A DNA stretch of 64,000 nt from Cristatella mucedo (lineage: Eukaryota; Bryozoa; Phylactolaemata; Cristatellidae), in contig WPIO01000026.1 in the NCBI GenBank assembly GCA_009760855.2, positions 1,396,001 through 1,460,000 on the forward strand, written 5' to 3'. The notes beneath the pieces are model-generated. The model did not search any database and was not told the DNA's origin. It saw only the letters and a program-made list of their open reading frames with translations. Below, in pieces: positions 36,734 to 48,638 of the stretch (the stretch's first letter is position 1; each line of letters opens with the position of its first letter). Made by a program: the position numbers and the translations under genes.

Positions 36734-36830
36734 TAATAATAATAATAATAATAATTATAATTCACTTGATAAAGCGCCCTCAGAGAACTTAATCTCTCTC
36801 TAGGCGCTTTACATTTGCTGTAAAGTGAAG
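36734..36830 (-). mobile_element. LINE family A, 3' tail copy
   Basis: An (AAT)n run, then TTCACTTGATAAAGCGCCCT, AGAGAACTTAATCTCTCTCT and GGCGCTTTACATTTGCTG. A very short, young-looking insertion. Confidence 0.9.
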
Positions 36831-37925
36831 ACGACTGACAGACGCTCGGGCGGCAGCTTCCGTAGTCTGTGCGAGACTACGCTTCAGAAGCACGAGAGTC
36901 GAACCTACGACGACGAACAGCTAAGTGCAACTTAGGCTGCGCAGTTGCGTTCTGCAGGGTACTCAGTTAGCCGCTCGTATCTTGGGGTGCTGTAGCGGTC
37001 GCCTTCGAGGTCGGGACCATCGCTAGCGATGAAGGCATAGGGTAGTTCATTCTACTCGGGCTTCGGGAGCTCTCTTGGTTAACTCCATCGGTCCGGTGCG
37101 GCCGCGTAAACGTAAACGCGCAGGGTAGGTCTATATACTCGAAATTCGGAAGTTCTCGCTGTTAACTCCGTCAGACCTATGTGCAGTAAAGCGCTTGTGC
37201 CGGCGCGTAACCGCTACTAACTGGCCCACAATAAACTTGCTTTCGGTGCCCAGTTGTGGCCGCTAGTGCTTTAACCGCGCTGCGTAGCGAGGTCCGCCGA
37301 GGTCAAAGGCCAAGGCCAAGGTCCGCATAGAGAGCGGTAGAGAGCCCGGGGACGAACACCTGCACGGTTACACCTCCCTTAGCAGCATATGTAAGGCATA
37401 TATGGGTTGCTCTAGGAGCCCTAGTCAAACCGACTAAGGCAAGGTCTAATATCGCGGCTAACTTGAGAGTGGCACCTTCGCAGATGCTCGATCGAATGGT
37501 TAGTCGCAACTCGTTTTGTATTAGCCACAACCACACACTGCTAGCCTCCATTTTCTCGTGGCTCCACTCGATATCTGTCAGCTCTAGGCTTAAGAGCACG
37601 ATTTACTTAAACGAGCCAAGTACGCCATTAGCTCCTACGTCATCGCTCGTCGGTCCAACTAATACGGCACCTGGCATACAGGCACTACGCCCCTTAGCAC
37701 GACGGCATATTAGCTGTTTCAAAACAGGCCTGTGATTGTGTCTGTCAATTGCTAAGAGTGGCAGAGGCTTGCCTAGTGAGTCCACACCGAACTGGCACGT
37801 GCTTGGCACGTGCGATGGCGCTTCTTCAAAGGGCGGCTGCATACGGCCAGCTCGCCTGAAAGAGGCAAAGTTTCGCTAGACCCGAACTGTCAGTGGCAGA
37901 GCCGGGAGGGGGCATTTGCCCCCTG
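36831..37925. other. CpG-richer unassigned block, LTR-like features
   Basis: This block is GC- and CpG-richer than its surroundings. It contains two diverged copies of an ~85-bp unit (TTAACTCCATCGGTCC near 37078; TTAACTCCGTCAGACC near 37160). It also has TATATA at 37131 and AATAAA near 37229. Frames at 37303-37842 (minus) and 37463-37735 (plus) have no recognised domain. An LTR with U3 repeats is possible, but no matching partner LTR or primer site was found. Confidence 0.3.
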
Positions 37926-38388
37926 CCCCTAATAATTATAATAATAATTCACTTGATAAAGCGCCCTCAGAGAACTTAATCTCTCTCTAGGCGCTTTAAA
38001 TTTGCTGCAAAGGGAAATGCAATTGAATGGTAAGTAAAATCATGCTTGAAAAACAAACGAAATGAATAATATGGTTAGGGTTGACATGCACAGGTAAGCA
38101 TGCAAATGTGGTTAGTGGCAGCATGCAGTGTCAGCACGAATAAGCACATCAAGGACGAATCACAGGGACCCACTAAATGCTGTCCTAAATAGGTGTGTTT
38201 TTAGGTTCCTTTTAAATGTGGTCAGGTCAGGGGATGTTCTGCCGCAGGTCGGGAGGGAGTTCCAGGCTTTGGGAGCATATGAACTAAATGCACGGTCTCC
38301 AAAGGATTTAAGGTTTGTATGAGGTATTTCTAGACTGTTGGATTCCGAAAAACGGACCCTACAGTTTGGCAGAGACCTGGGCCGCCCC
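37926..38388 (-). mobile_element. LINE family A, young 3' end
   Basis: A TAATTATAATAATAA tail, full 3' UTR and an intact end of the RT frame on the minus strand (38160-38363): SFGDRAFSSYAPKAWNSLPT, then TTFKRNLKTHLFRTAFSGSL and stop. This is the best guide in the window to the true C-terminus. It is 5'-truncated near 38388. Confidence 0.92.
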
Positions 38389-38440
38389 ATATTCCTATGC
38401 CACGATCTTCACCAACGAAGTAATTATGCTTAAATTCCAC

Positions 38441-39373
38441 TCAATGGCAGCAAATTTTCTTAACTTGAATGATGATAAAACCAACTTACCAGGTATGGGC
38501 AAACCAAGTGCGATTCAGAAATTGGAAAGGCTGACACTCAAAATAGGCTCTGTCAGCATATCTCCTGTTGAATCTGCACGAAATCTAGGTATCATGGTCC
38601 AAAGTAGCCTTTCGTTAGACGACCACATCAGTTCCACAAGCAAGTTTCCCCTACTTTCAGCTACGTAAGATTGCTAACATTCGGCCTTGTTTATACAGGG
38701 ATACCACATCTAAATTGGTCCATGCATTCGTGACATCTCGTCGTGACTTCTGTAACTCACTGCTTGCTGGCCTACAGACCTGGGCACTCAAGCGCTTGCA
38801 GCTGGTGCAAAACTGCACCTCGGCTTGTCTGTCATGATCGTCACAGTTGCCACATCGCACCACTTTTCCCCGACCTGCGCTGGGTCCCAGTCAAGAAGCA
38901 CATCGACTTCAAGGTTCTGTCACTGACTTTCTGGTCCCTTCATTCTTTGGCTCCAGCTTACCTATCACTGCCTAACCATAGTACCACCTGTTTTTCGGAA
39001 TGTAATTGTTTGCATATACCTCATGTAAACTTCAAATCCTTATAGAGACCGTGCATTTAGTTCGTATGCTCTCAAAGCCTGGAACTTAAGACATCCCCTA
39101 ACTTGACCACATTTAAAAAGAAACTAAAAACATCTATTTATCGCAGCAATTAGTGGTTCCCTGCGATTCGACCTTTATGTGCTTACGAGTGCTGCCACTG
39201 TGAATGCTGCCACTAACCATACTTGCATGCCGACCCTAACAATGTTGTTCTTCTTGTTCATTGCACATGCTACCACTAAGCATTCGATCGTGCTTCCTTA
39301 GCAGTACATGTGAAGCACCTAGAAAGAGATTGAGTTCTCTGGGGGCACTTTGTCAAGTGTTTTATTATTATTA
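38441..39373 (+). mobile_element. LINE family A, RT C-terminal half to tail
   Basis: It starts at ATGGCAGCAAATTTTCTTAA and runs through the RT thumb (TLKIGSVSISPVESARNLGI), the C-terminal region with an intact tryptophan codon at LRWVPVKKHIDFKVLSLTF, and the 3' UTR. It ends GAGATTGAGTTCTCTGGGGG plus TTATTATTATTAA. Several frameshifts are present. It lies head to head with the preceding minus-strand copy. Confidence 0.9.
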
Positions 39374-40571
39374 ACGAGCAACCACCGAGTCTGTGTTGAA
39401 TAAACACGATTTTAAGCTATACTTTTATATTAAATGCTGGTCTGGCCCCACCCAATCGAAAATCGTGCTTTTTTTCTCCTGCATAAAAATTACGCTGGTC
39501 TTGCCTCTCCCTAGGTGAAAATCCTGGCTAGGCCACTGCAAAACAGTGGCCAGATCTTAGGCCAGGCAGGCCACAGCCGCTATGCAACCAGATGAGAAGC
39601 ATACTAGAGGTCTTTTTATGGCGCACCTTGGTGGTAGACCCAACTAGCCGGCCGGAGCGAGCTAGTCGCCGGCCTCTCAGTGCGATTGCCATCGTCATGC
39701 TCTGACCAGGTAGTAAGTCGGGTGCTTTTCTGTACTTTTTCCTTTGGGTGTGGACCTCGATGGGCAGTGAAGGCTGTGAGTGAGAGGAACCGTTCAGCCA
39801 GCTCCACATGTGAAATGCTTAGTGGCACTCGTCTTAACCACGTCCACTCTAAATGCTAGTTTGGTGGCCTGACCGGCGGTCCGGCTGGGGGGAGGGGCTT
39901 GCAGAATACTAAGTTTTAAGGGAAACTTCGCATTAGCGATGGAACAGCCCTTCCATCTCACGACTGACTTCCTTTCTATTCGTCTGGTGACGGTGCTGGT
40001 GAGAGCTGTCTGTACTTCTTCATGCCTCGAAAGTTAAGAGGCGCTTGCCTTTCGGATCGCATATCGATCGGTGGAGACAGGCACACACTCATGGAATTCC
40101 AGCATGCTGGAGAACAAACTCTTAGCCCACACTCTGAGGAACCTGCTGGGAGGAAAGCAGCCTGGGGCCGCAGGGGGTATCATTGCCGCGGGGAGGGAGG
40201 CTAGGCGACGCAGCTGGGGGAGGAGGTCCTGGTCACTCGAGTGCTCGGCCGGGTGCACAGCCAGCCAGCACTTCCTCCGAAGGGTGAGCCTTAGCGGCTG
40301 ATCGAGAGCTGGGCAGTTCTAGCAAACGAAATGCTCGTTCATTTCAGGAAGCCATTGCATTCTTGAGAGCTAGGACGACGAACGCCACGTTGCCGATGGG
40401 GCTGTATTTTGTACGTCGGAAGCAAGCTCAAGGCAGAAGTACTTAAAAAGGGCATGCCTTGCACTCGGGGTGCAAAATCTTTCTTAGGCAAGTGGGGTAT
40501 CAGCTAGAGCACAAGCTGCTGCAAATAGAAAGCTTAGGAGTCACGGATGCCACGGCCGAACTTTATATCTA
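39374..40571. other. No gene recognised
   Basis: Unassigned. GC-richer frames at 39528-39828 (minus) and 40022-40301 (both strands) show no known motif. Confidence 0.4.
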
Positions 40572-41410
40572 TCTCGAATTGAATGACTGTAAATCAACTT
40601 AAAAGTTGTGGCAAACCTAGTGTCACACAACAACTGGAAAGCCTAACCCTCTTAATGAGCTCGGTCAGCAAATCTCCTGTCGTTTCTGAATGCAATCTGG
40701 GCATCCTCTTAAAAGGTGACTTTTCAGTGGTTGTCAAATCAGCGCTTCAGTCAGATCTCTCTATTTTCGACTGTGTAACACTTCGAAAATTCGTGCTTAC
40801 TTGAATAAGGATACCGAGACCAAGTTGGCCCATGTGTTTGATACATCTCGTCTAGGCATGTGTAATGGATTACTTGCAAACCTTCCTGTCCCTGCTATGA
40901 GATGCTTAGAGCCAATGCAAAACTCTGCACCTAAGCTTGTCTTTCGTGAGCTTTGTAGCAGCTAAATGAAACCATGTCTCACCGATCTGCATTGGCACCC
41001 CATCAAGCAGCATATCGACTTTAAGATTCTGCTACTCGTTTTTTCATTCACTTTCTCTGGCCTACCTATCTAAGATACTTCCTGATCAGGCTTTTCATCA
41101 TACTACCAGCTCCTCTGACTCAAGTCACGATGCTGTGCCTCTAGCCAACGTCATGTCCTCTCAAGACCGGCTCCTCGGTTCGCATGCTCTCAAAGCATCA
41201 AGCTCACTGCCTACTGACGTCAAGATATCCTCTGACTTATTATTTAACAAGAAGTTACAAACTAGCCTGGTCCTGACAGCATTTGTCAAGTCCGGATTCG
41301 TGTGAATCCTCCTACACTTGCTTAGTGTGCTGTAAAAATGCATGCTATTGCTAATCAGTTGCTTTGTATCTACGGTACTATGCTCATGCCTATTTTGATT
41401 TTATTATTGT
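40572..41410 (+). mobile_element. LINE fragment, diverged
   Basis: The plus strand covers RT thumb to C-terminus: GGCAAACCTAGTGTCACAC, SPVVSECNLGILLKGDFS, TTGGCCCATGTGTTTG, AAAACTCTGCACCTAAGC and GACCGGCTCCTCGGTTCGC. There are many substitutions and no (ATT)n tail beyond a weak TTTTATTATTG. An older copy. Confidence 0.8.
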
Positions 41411-41631
41411 TCCTTTGGATGGCTCTATGCGCACTCCACAAATGCAGACCCCAGAATTCACAGCACCCACAAAGATTTCAGGACTATGTAGTGGTCAGCA
41501 ATCATAGCAGCCATGCAACCTTGGCTGATTTTCAGCACCAAGAGATGCAATCAAGCCGGAAGTCGGCAAAACATCGTACTGCATACCACCAAGCCTGTTG
41601 AAGTAATCGAACTGCTCAGCAGATGTACATT

Positions 41632-41765
41632 GGCCCAGGGCGTTGGGTGCTCGTCTTCAATAATCAAGGTCAAGGTGGCTATGTTTTAACGAGTGAGGTT
41701 GTGGGCTCGAGCCCTGTCGCATATCGGAAGTGGATAGAGGGTGTTACGCAAATGAAACATATTTA
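41632..41765 (+). mobile_element. SINE2, degraded
   Basis: GGCCCAGGGCGTTGGGTGCTCG, AATAATCAAGGTCAAGGTGG, GTGGGCTCGAGCCC and GTGGATAGAG. The LINE-like tail is partly lost. Confidence 0.7.
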
Positions 41766-43069
41766 TTCGCTTTACATTTATACAAGGCCCATGCTCGCTA
41801 ACTAAGGCTGCTCACCGTATTTTGCCCTGAACTGCTTGCACACACGGTTGCATGCAAGCAGGGCCAAGCCTCTGGTAGCCAGTGATTGTCGTTCAAACTA
41901 GCACACGTGCTGAAAGGGATTATTTATAGAAATCTGGCGGTGGGACATCTATCGCGGCTCTAAATCACTTTGAACAGTAGGCATGCACCTTACGGGTGGA
42001 TTAGACATACGATGGGCTACATCAGGTAACGCAGGATCACTCCGGGTTGCTGCCACTGGCTGCGAGTGAGCTGCCGATCCTATTCCGGTACAGCTGGACT
42101 CCGGGTCAGTTGGACTGAGAAAGAAGTCGCGTGCCCTCACGTCATGCCGCTCTAGCGATCATCTGGCTCACTGGCTGAGGGCAGTATGAAAAGAACAGAG
42201 TTGGCTCAGAGCAAACAGCGCAGGTCAAAGCGCAGGAAAACATGCTGCCATTCATGACTCAACTTGGCCACTCTTTATCTGCCTTTCGAGGACAACAGCT
42301 CAGATAGTGACTGGCTGCCGATCAGCGGAGCACTGGCTGCCGGGGTAGCCAGGAGCATGGGGGCACTGGCCGGAAGCTGCTGGAGTACCGAGGCCCTACT
42401 GCTTTGAGCAGTGCTTTGGCATGAAAAGTAGCAGGCTCAAAACGATTACTGGCCATGACAGCCTCTGGACCAAGGTGCACGGTCCCGGCGAAGTAGTCAT
42501 CCCCACCCCAGGTCAGATTCCTGTTCGCTAACACCGGCTCAGCAGGTCACTCATGAGGGTGACAGCTGTTGCAGCTGCCATCCTACTACAAGGGCAGGCT
42601 AATTGCATTAATTGCAGGAGGCATTGTCCACTTCACGAGGCATATGGCTGGGGCAGTCTATCATTCTCCCTTCTACTGGGCGAGCTGGGGAAGTGGCTGC
42701 CAATCGTCACATTGCCATTCTGCTGTGCCAAGTGCAAAGCCAACATATCGGCAGCCCACCTGAATCCTGCACGTGATCTCTACACATGGCAACGCCATCT
42801 CTACACATGGCAACGTTCAAGGTGAGCAGCTCATCGCACATGTCTCGGGTCGAAGATCTTTCTTGGGCCGCAGCAGGACCACGTGCCCGAGGTATACTAA
42901 TACAAATGGCACATCTCGAGAAATGCTGCAAAGCAAAATCGCACATTCCCGAGACAACAATCGAGATTGGATAAGGGCAGTGAACAGCAGTAATTAAGGC
43001 CAGGTTCAGTCAGTACATTTTATTCTGTCAGATTTCCCCATAATGTCAGTGCCGTGGCAGTGCCAAGAG
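41766..43069. other. No gene recognised; short tandem duplication
   Basis: Unassigned, apart from a 21-bp tandem duplication at 42776-42815 (ATCTCTACACATGGCAACG repeated). Confidence 0.45.
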
Positions 43070-43087
43070 AGGGAGAGAGAGAGAGGG

Positions 43088-43149
<62 letters not shown>

Positions 43150-43160
43150 TGAGAGAAAGA
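43070..43160. repeat. (GA)n microsatellite
   Basis: GA repeats with a few interruptions, followed by an AGACAGACAGAC stretch to about 43190. Confidence 0.96.
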
Positions 43161-43272
43161 GAGAGGGCAGACGGCCAGACAGACAGACAGCAATCTGCTG
43201 CTAGATCAACAGCAGTTCGATCACCCAGGCATCAGCAGTGCTGCAGATCCAACAGTCACACAATTCCTTACC

Positions 43273-44075
43273 ATGATAATAATGATAAGATATGTGAATA
43301 GCATCATTAGAGAACTTAAAATTCTTTCTAGGCCCTTTATATATATGCTGTCAACAAAGCATAATAAAACGGTTACTGGTAAAATGCAGTGTAAACATGC
43401 ATAATTATCTTATTAGTGGTAACAAGCAAAGTGTAAACATGTAAATATGGCTAATGTGAGCATGCAGTGTCAGAATGCATAAGCCTATAAGGGGCAAATA
43501 ACAAGGGTCCAGCGAATGCTGTTAGAAACAGGTGCATTTTTAGCTTCTTTTAAATTGTGTCAAGTCAGAGGATGTCGTGACATCAGTAGGGCGTGAGTTC
43601 CAACCTTTCGGAGCATACAAACTAAAGGTACGGTTTCCAAACGATTTGAGGTATAGTTAAACAATTTTGAGTCGGAAGAGAGGGTAGTATGATGCCTAGC
43701 CTGGTTAGAGAGTAGTTCTTATAAGCAGCTGGAGCAAGAGAGTGGAAGGATTTAAAAGTGAGTGACAGAACTTTAAAGTCGATGCTCTGCTTGAGTGGGA
43801 GCAAGTGTAGGTCGGCAAGAAGTGATGTATGTGGCAAAAGCCACGCTCACGACAGACAAGCTAGCTGCAGAGTTTTACACCAACTGTAAGCCCCTGATTG
43901 TATAGACCGGTAAATATGCATGCAGTGAATCCCAGAAGTTGAGACGGGATGTAAAAAATGCATGGACCAACTTGGATTTAGTATTCCGGTCGGAGGATCG
44001 ATTTTTGCAATGCTATGTAGCTGGAAGTAGACACTGTGGAGCTGATGTTACCCATGTCAATGCCAATCTCCAGAA
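43273..44075 (-). mobile_element. LINE family A, 3' half
   Basis: A weak (AAT) tail near 43275, degraded hairpin, full 3' UTR and RT C-terminal half on the minus strand (frame at 43622-43837: LPLKQSIDFKVLSLTFKSFH). It is 5'-truncated near 44075, with frameshifts. Confidence 0.87.
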
Positions 44076-45039
44076 TAATGTGCGCAGGCTTTGTAAGGTT
44101 GGAAGCTTCCGGAAGCTTGCAGTCAGCCCACCTGTCTGGCCAGGCCTTATGCAATTAGCCTACCTTTCTGCTATAGCATATTCGCACACTGGTCCCACAT
44201 CTGACTAGCAGATGAGGGTCCGGGGTGCAGAATAGCCATACAAAGAGCGTATCATACACCTATGTAGAGATATTGTCAGCAGTCCCACAAACCTAGCAGC
44301 ACTAGTACACGACGTTTGTCGAGCCTCCGAGGTTGCACAAGAGCAAGATAGCACTGCTGCTGCTGTAAGTTGGAGCGCTCTTCCTGATATCTGCCTCGGC
44401 CCTGGAATAACCTGCACTGATTGATCTGACTGATAATGGATGCTCGACTGCTGCCAGGCTCGATCCAGAGAAGGATGTGGATCTCAGCTGTAGCCACCAC
44501 TCTGCAGGGCTGCAGCCCTCAGCTGACTCGCAGCAGATTGACTCGCAGCAGATTCTTCATCTACATAAGGACAGGCTGGCGATCTGCTTTAGTTTTTATA
44601 TGTGACGCTGCTCTTTCCCAGTGGCTTACCACATGACAGGGCAGCGAATACAATCAATGCCATTGGATTCATCAAGAGTCCAATGCTTGTGAGAATTTAT
44701 TTATTGCGAAAATTAGGAATTAAGAGTGTGACAGGACTGGGGTGTTGTTGCTTGCGCACTGTGTTCGGGACTCCGCGACGTCGTCCCGGTGGCACTACCA
44801 ATCACCCTTCCTTTAGTTGGCACTCGGCGTGTTTGATGGGCTGTCAACTCCCCCTTTGTATGTAGCATCCTTGCAGTGACACGGAGGGGGCCATTGTACC
44901 GAGTTCGGTAGTGTACCTCTCACCCGAAGACAAATCTCCGAGGTCTTCTGGACTTAAACCCAATCGTAGGTTTTAATCAGACCCAAGCAGCACACCCGCT
45001 GAAGAATCCATCGAAAGGACAAGCAAAAGGCTGCCCAGC
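44076..45039. other. No gene recognised; 15-bp tandem duplication
   Basis: Unassigned. GACTCGCAGCAGATT is exactly duplicated at 44525-44554. Confidence 0.45.
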
Positions 45040-45209
45040 ACCATAATTAATTTAATTATAATTAATTAATAATTCCTAGCTGATTAAACAGCCTCTTTTT
45101 GTATAGGGACAGAAGAGCCTTTACGGCTATCTGCAGGAATCCAACCCACGACCTCGGGACCGAGGTCGTGAAAGAAACCGCCTTACCTAGTGTGCCATCA
45201 CGGCTCAGC
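45040..45209 (-). mobile_element. SINE1 with internal deletion
   Basis: On the minus strand: GTGATGGCACACTAGGTAAGG, the 11+2+11-nt palindrome at 45147-45170, B box GTGGGTTGGATTCC, then a jump to GATAGCCGTAAAGGCTCTTC, tail TTTAATCAGCTAGG and an (AATT)n end. The AAGCGGTGG segment is deleted. Confidence 0.85.
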
Positions 45210-47595
45210 TAGATCACACCTCGCCTCTCCTCACTCGAATGCTTTGAGAGCAAAGCTTCCACAATTGCATTTGCTAACCAATCTCTCTTCATAGCTCGTC
45301 TGCATCTTTCTAATCCCACCACCCTATCCTGCCTGCCTTATGCCGAACCCGATTGCCGACTTACAGAAGAAACCTCGGCACACTATCAGCATCGTTACAC
45401 AGCAGCTTTCCTTCTTGACTTCAGTGGAAGCAGGCAAGCTAGTCGATTCTCTATCGACTTATCTACTTCTCTGGCCAAGAGCTACTGCTTGGTAGGCAAC
45501 TAACCTATGCCCTTGTTTGCAGGTAGGAAGTCCTTGGACTGACCCTGTGGGCGCATGGTCTGCAATAAGGACGATGGGTGGAGCATGGAATGCTGCCGGT
45601 GGGGGGGGGGGGGCTTCCACAGCTAGGTAGTTCTAGCAATTGACAAAGGGAGACATTCCCATGGATTACTTCAGCATTGCTAGTATGGGTCATCCGTGAG
45701 CTTAGGTCGATCCTCCCGTCTGTTTTTTGAGTTACTGCCTTTGAGCAATGCTAGCATAGAGGCAATCCTATGAAAGGTCAGTTTAACAGCAGCTTGACTG
45801 CCAATCAATCCAGGCGTAGCCACGTCTATGATATATCTAGTAAGGTCACAGCAGCCGGCAGTTCGGCCATTGAATGAGTTGCTATATAAGATAAATAAAT
45901 ATATATATTTTATTTATTTATTTAATCTTATCCAGCACCGAAATAATCCTGTTTAGGGGTATGCAAATACCGCATATGCACATATACAAGTTTATGTTTC
46001 CCAAAAAGTGTTAATCAGTTGATTCCGTTTTCAACCTTAAATGTTTTTGTATAAAGCCGCACTTGACTGAAAGCAAAAAATGTCACTTGTAAATCTCCTA
46101 TAGCAGCAGAGAATCGCATAGGGATGGAATTAGCACACAGAGTCACTTAGGATAAGTGACTGCATCTCAGAGAAATTCTGCATCAGCATGGTCTTCGACT
46201 GGCCAGTGTGCACTTAATGATGGGCAATTTGGACCAACGGTGATTCCACCCCATTGTAGTGGTTGATGGTTTGGGGGCTAGCCTAATTGCTTTGATTTTC
46301 TTATTTAAGGCTAGGCTACTTCCCAGTAGCCAGACCTTCGTGATTATCCTGGGCCAACAGGCCAATGCATCAGAGGTCCCACCAACTCTCCTCCATCCGG
46401 GGGGGGGGTTCGATTACCGAGGGAGCGGTCCCAATCTGTTCGATCTGGGCCCCTTAAGAGGATGAAAATGCAGGCACTAGGCTGCACGAGTCATGGTGCA
46501 TGCTACTCATAGAGACAAGATGGGAAATAGAGAGCTGATTAGAGATCAGTTGTGGCTGACTGCATTTGCCTGGCAGCAGCAGCTGAGAGGATTCGAGATG
46601 AACACATAATTAATAGTCTTCGAATGCTCTCACATATCAGCTGAGCATGAAGAGCAGACCAGTGCAGACAAGGTTTAGCAGTTGTGAGGCATCTAAGAGT
46701 AAGAAAGAAAGAATAAGCCCTAGGTGATAGGCGAGCAGAGACTTCTCGAGACTGGGGTCCTGCACTTAACCAGCACCGGAAGTATTCGTTAGGATTATTT
46801 GCCACATCACCAGAGAACTGATCAAGACATTAAATAGCAATGGGCAGTTGTGAATTATCCATTCAGTCCTTAGGCAAGCTGCTGAACGCCCAGCAACAAT
46901 GAACTAATCCTGAATCCCAACAGTATCGCTGACCAGAGAGTGCAGGAACACCGGGCTATGTAGCTAGTCCGAAGAATCCGCTGTTTCGTTAAAGCACCAC
47001 TGTTTGTCTGTGACCAGTACTTTCTACTAGAAACTACAACAATAGGAAAGAAAGCAAGCACAATTACAGTAGCACGAACATTCACAGCACGGAGAAGGGA
47101 GATATGCATACGTTAGAGCATCGTAGCCTGGGAGCTGCTGGGTATAGATAGAGGCATGGACTGTCTGCCCACACTCCATCAACGGTTGTGAGACAGCCAC
47201 TGCCTCACAAGCCCTTCAGTAGGTCACGTGATTCGAGACTAGGAGTCCTGCTCCGGTAGTAAGTTCGTTACTATATTCAACGGTTTAGATTGCCTAAAAA
47301 CCAAGTCGGAGTGATGGTTGATCGGCTATTCGCTACAGCTGGTGATGTCCACATCCAGCAGCTCTGCGACTTTGGAATCCGCAGCTTTTGAGTTAAAGAC
47401 ACAGATTCGTTATCAAGGTGTGCCATTCTTGATTGCTATCATGCCCTGATAGCGTCGGCATACGGCTTGCATTATTGCAGACCCTATGACTCGTTATAGA
47501 AGACAGACGTCTATAAGGACTAAACCAGTTAGGCATGTTGTCTTTGTAGGAGAAACTAATGTTCCGTTGCCATTCCATTGTAAATTCATATCAGA
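45210..47595. other. No gene recognised
   Basis: Unassigned, with G-runs at about 45599-45612 and 46400 and an AT-rich palindromic stretch at 45886-45934. Frames are short, without recognised domains. Confidence 0.4.
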
Positions 47596-47662
47596 AGGTG
47601 TAAGTTGCCTAGAAAGAGATTGAATTCTCCGAGGTGCTCTATCAAATGTATTAGCATTATAG
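47596..47662 (+). mobile_element. LINE 3' tail fragment
   Basis: TTGCCTAGAAAGAGATTGAA, TTCTCCGAGGTGCTCTATC and a weak ATTAGCATTAT. It precedes the next LINE body by about 65 bp. Confidence 0.7.
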
Positions 47663-47727
47663 CAAAAGTTATACTCTTATTAGCCACTGAAACAATTCCA
47701 TGCCGGACCTATACAAGGTTATAGCAT

Positions 47728-48638
47728 AATACAACGACCTACTTGGGAATGCAGACATGGGTAGAGTATCTCTGCTTGTTTTGCTCGATCTTTCGGCAGC
47801 TTTTGATACCATCGATCACAAAGTTCTTCTAGAGCACCTCTCATCTCGCCTGGGCATCACTGGCACTGCTCTGCAATGGTTCAGGTCCTATCTCGGTGGG
47901 AGACTCCAGAGTATTGACGTCAATGGACAAAGATCATCCGAGGTACCTCTGAAATATGGGGTACCTCTGAAATATGGGGTACCTCAGGGCTCCGTGCTAG
48001 GTCCGGTTCTTTTCACGGTTCATACTCTCTTGCTGATGGAATTGCCAAGCACAATCTAGGCTTTCACTTCTATGTGCATGACACTCAGTTGTACCTTTGC
48101 TTTGATCCCTTCCAGCCTTCGAGCACCTCGAATTCTCTCAACTCACTTGCTGCATGTATTGATGATATCCACACATGGATGGCAGCAAATTTCCTAAAAC
48201 TAAACGATGATTCAGCTCCACAATCAAGTCTGCCTACTTTCAGTTACATAACATTGCTAAAATTCGGGCTTGTTTAGATAAGGATACCACGTCAAAGTTG
48301 GTCCATGCATTTGTGACATCCCGCCTTGACTTCTGCAACTCACTGCTTGCTGGCCTACCGGCATGTGCAATCAGGCAATTACAGCTGCTGCAAAACTCCG
48401 AAGCTAGGCTTGTCTGTCGTGAGCGTCGCAGTTGCCACATCACACCACTTCTCGCCGACCTGCACTAGCTACCAGTCAAGCAACGGATTGACTTCAAGGT
48501 TTTGTCGCTCACTTTTAGGTCACTTCATTCCTTGGCTCCAACCTATCTCTCAGATCTACTCCCCCACCAGGCCAAGCATCGTACCACCCGCATTTCGGAA
48601 TCCAACAGTCTACAAATACCTCGTATAAACCTCAAATG
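47728..48638 (+). mobile_element. LINE family A, close relative of the 34-kb copy
   Basis: Nearly identical to the 34-kb copy through LLVLLDLSAAFDTIDHKVLL and QWFRSYLGGRLQSIDVNGQR. It carries an 18-bp tandem duplication (47943-47978), a changed catalytic box (YVHD), a deletion of about 150 bp near 48208, and the same TAG (48466-48468) as the 34-kb copy. It stops abruptly at AACCTCAAAT (48638) without C-terminus or 3' UTR. Confidence 0.92.

Noticed and set aside
42322-42534. A tRNA-like or SINE segment suggested by GTTTTGAGCCTGC on the minus strand
   Set aside because: No A box, body or tail of either SINE family is present.
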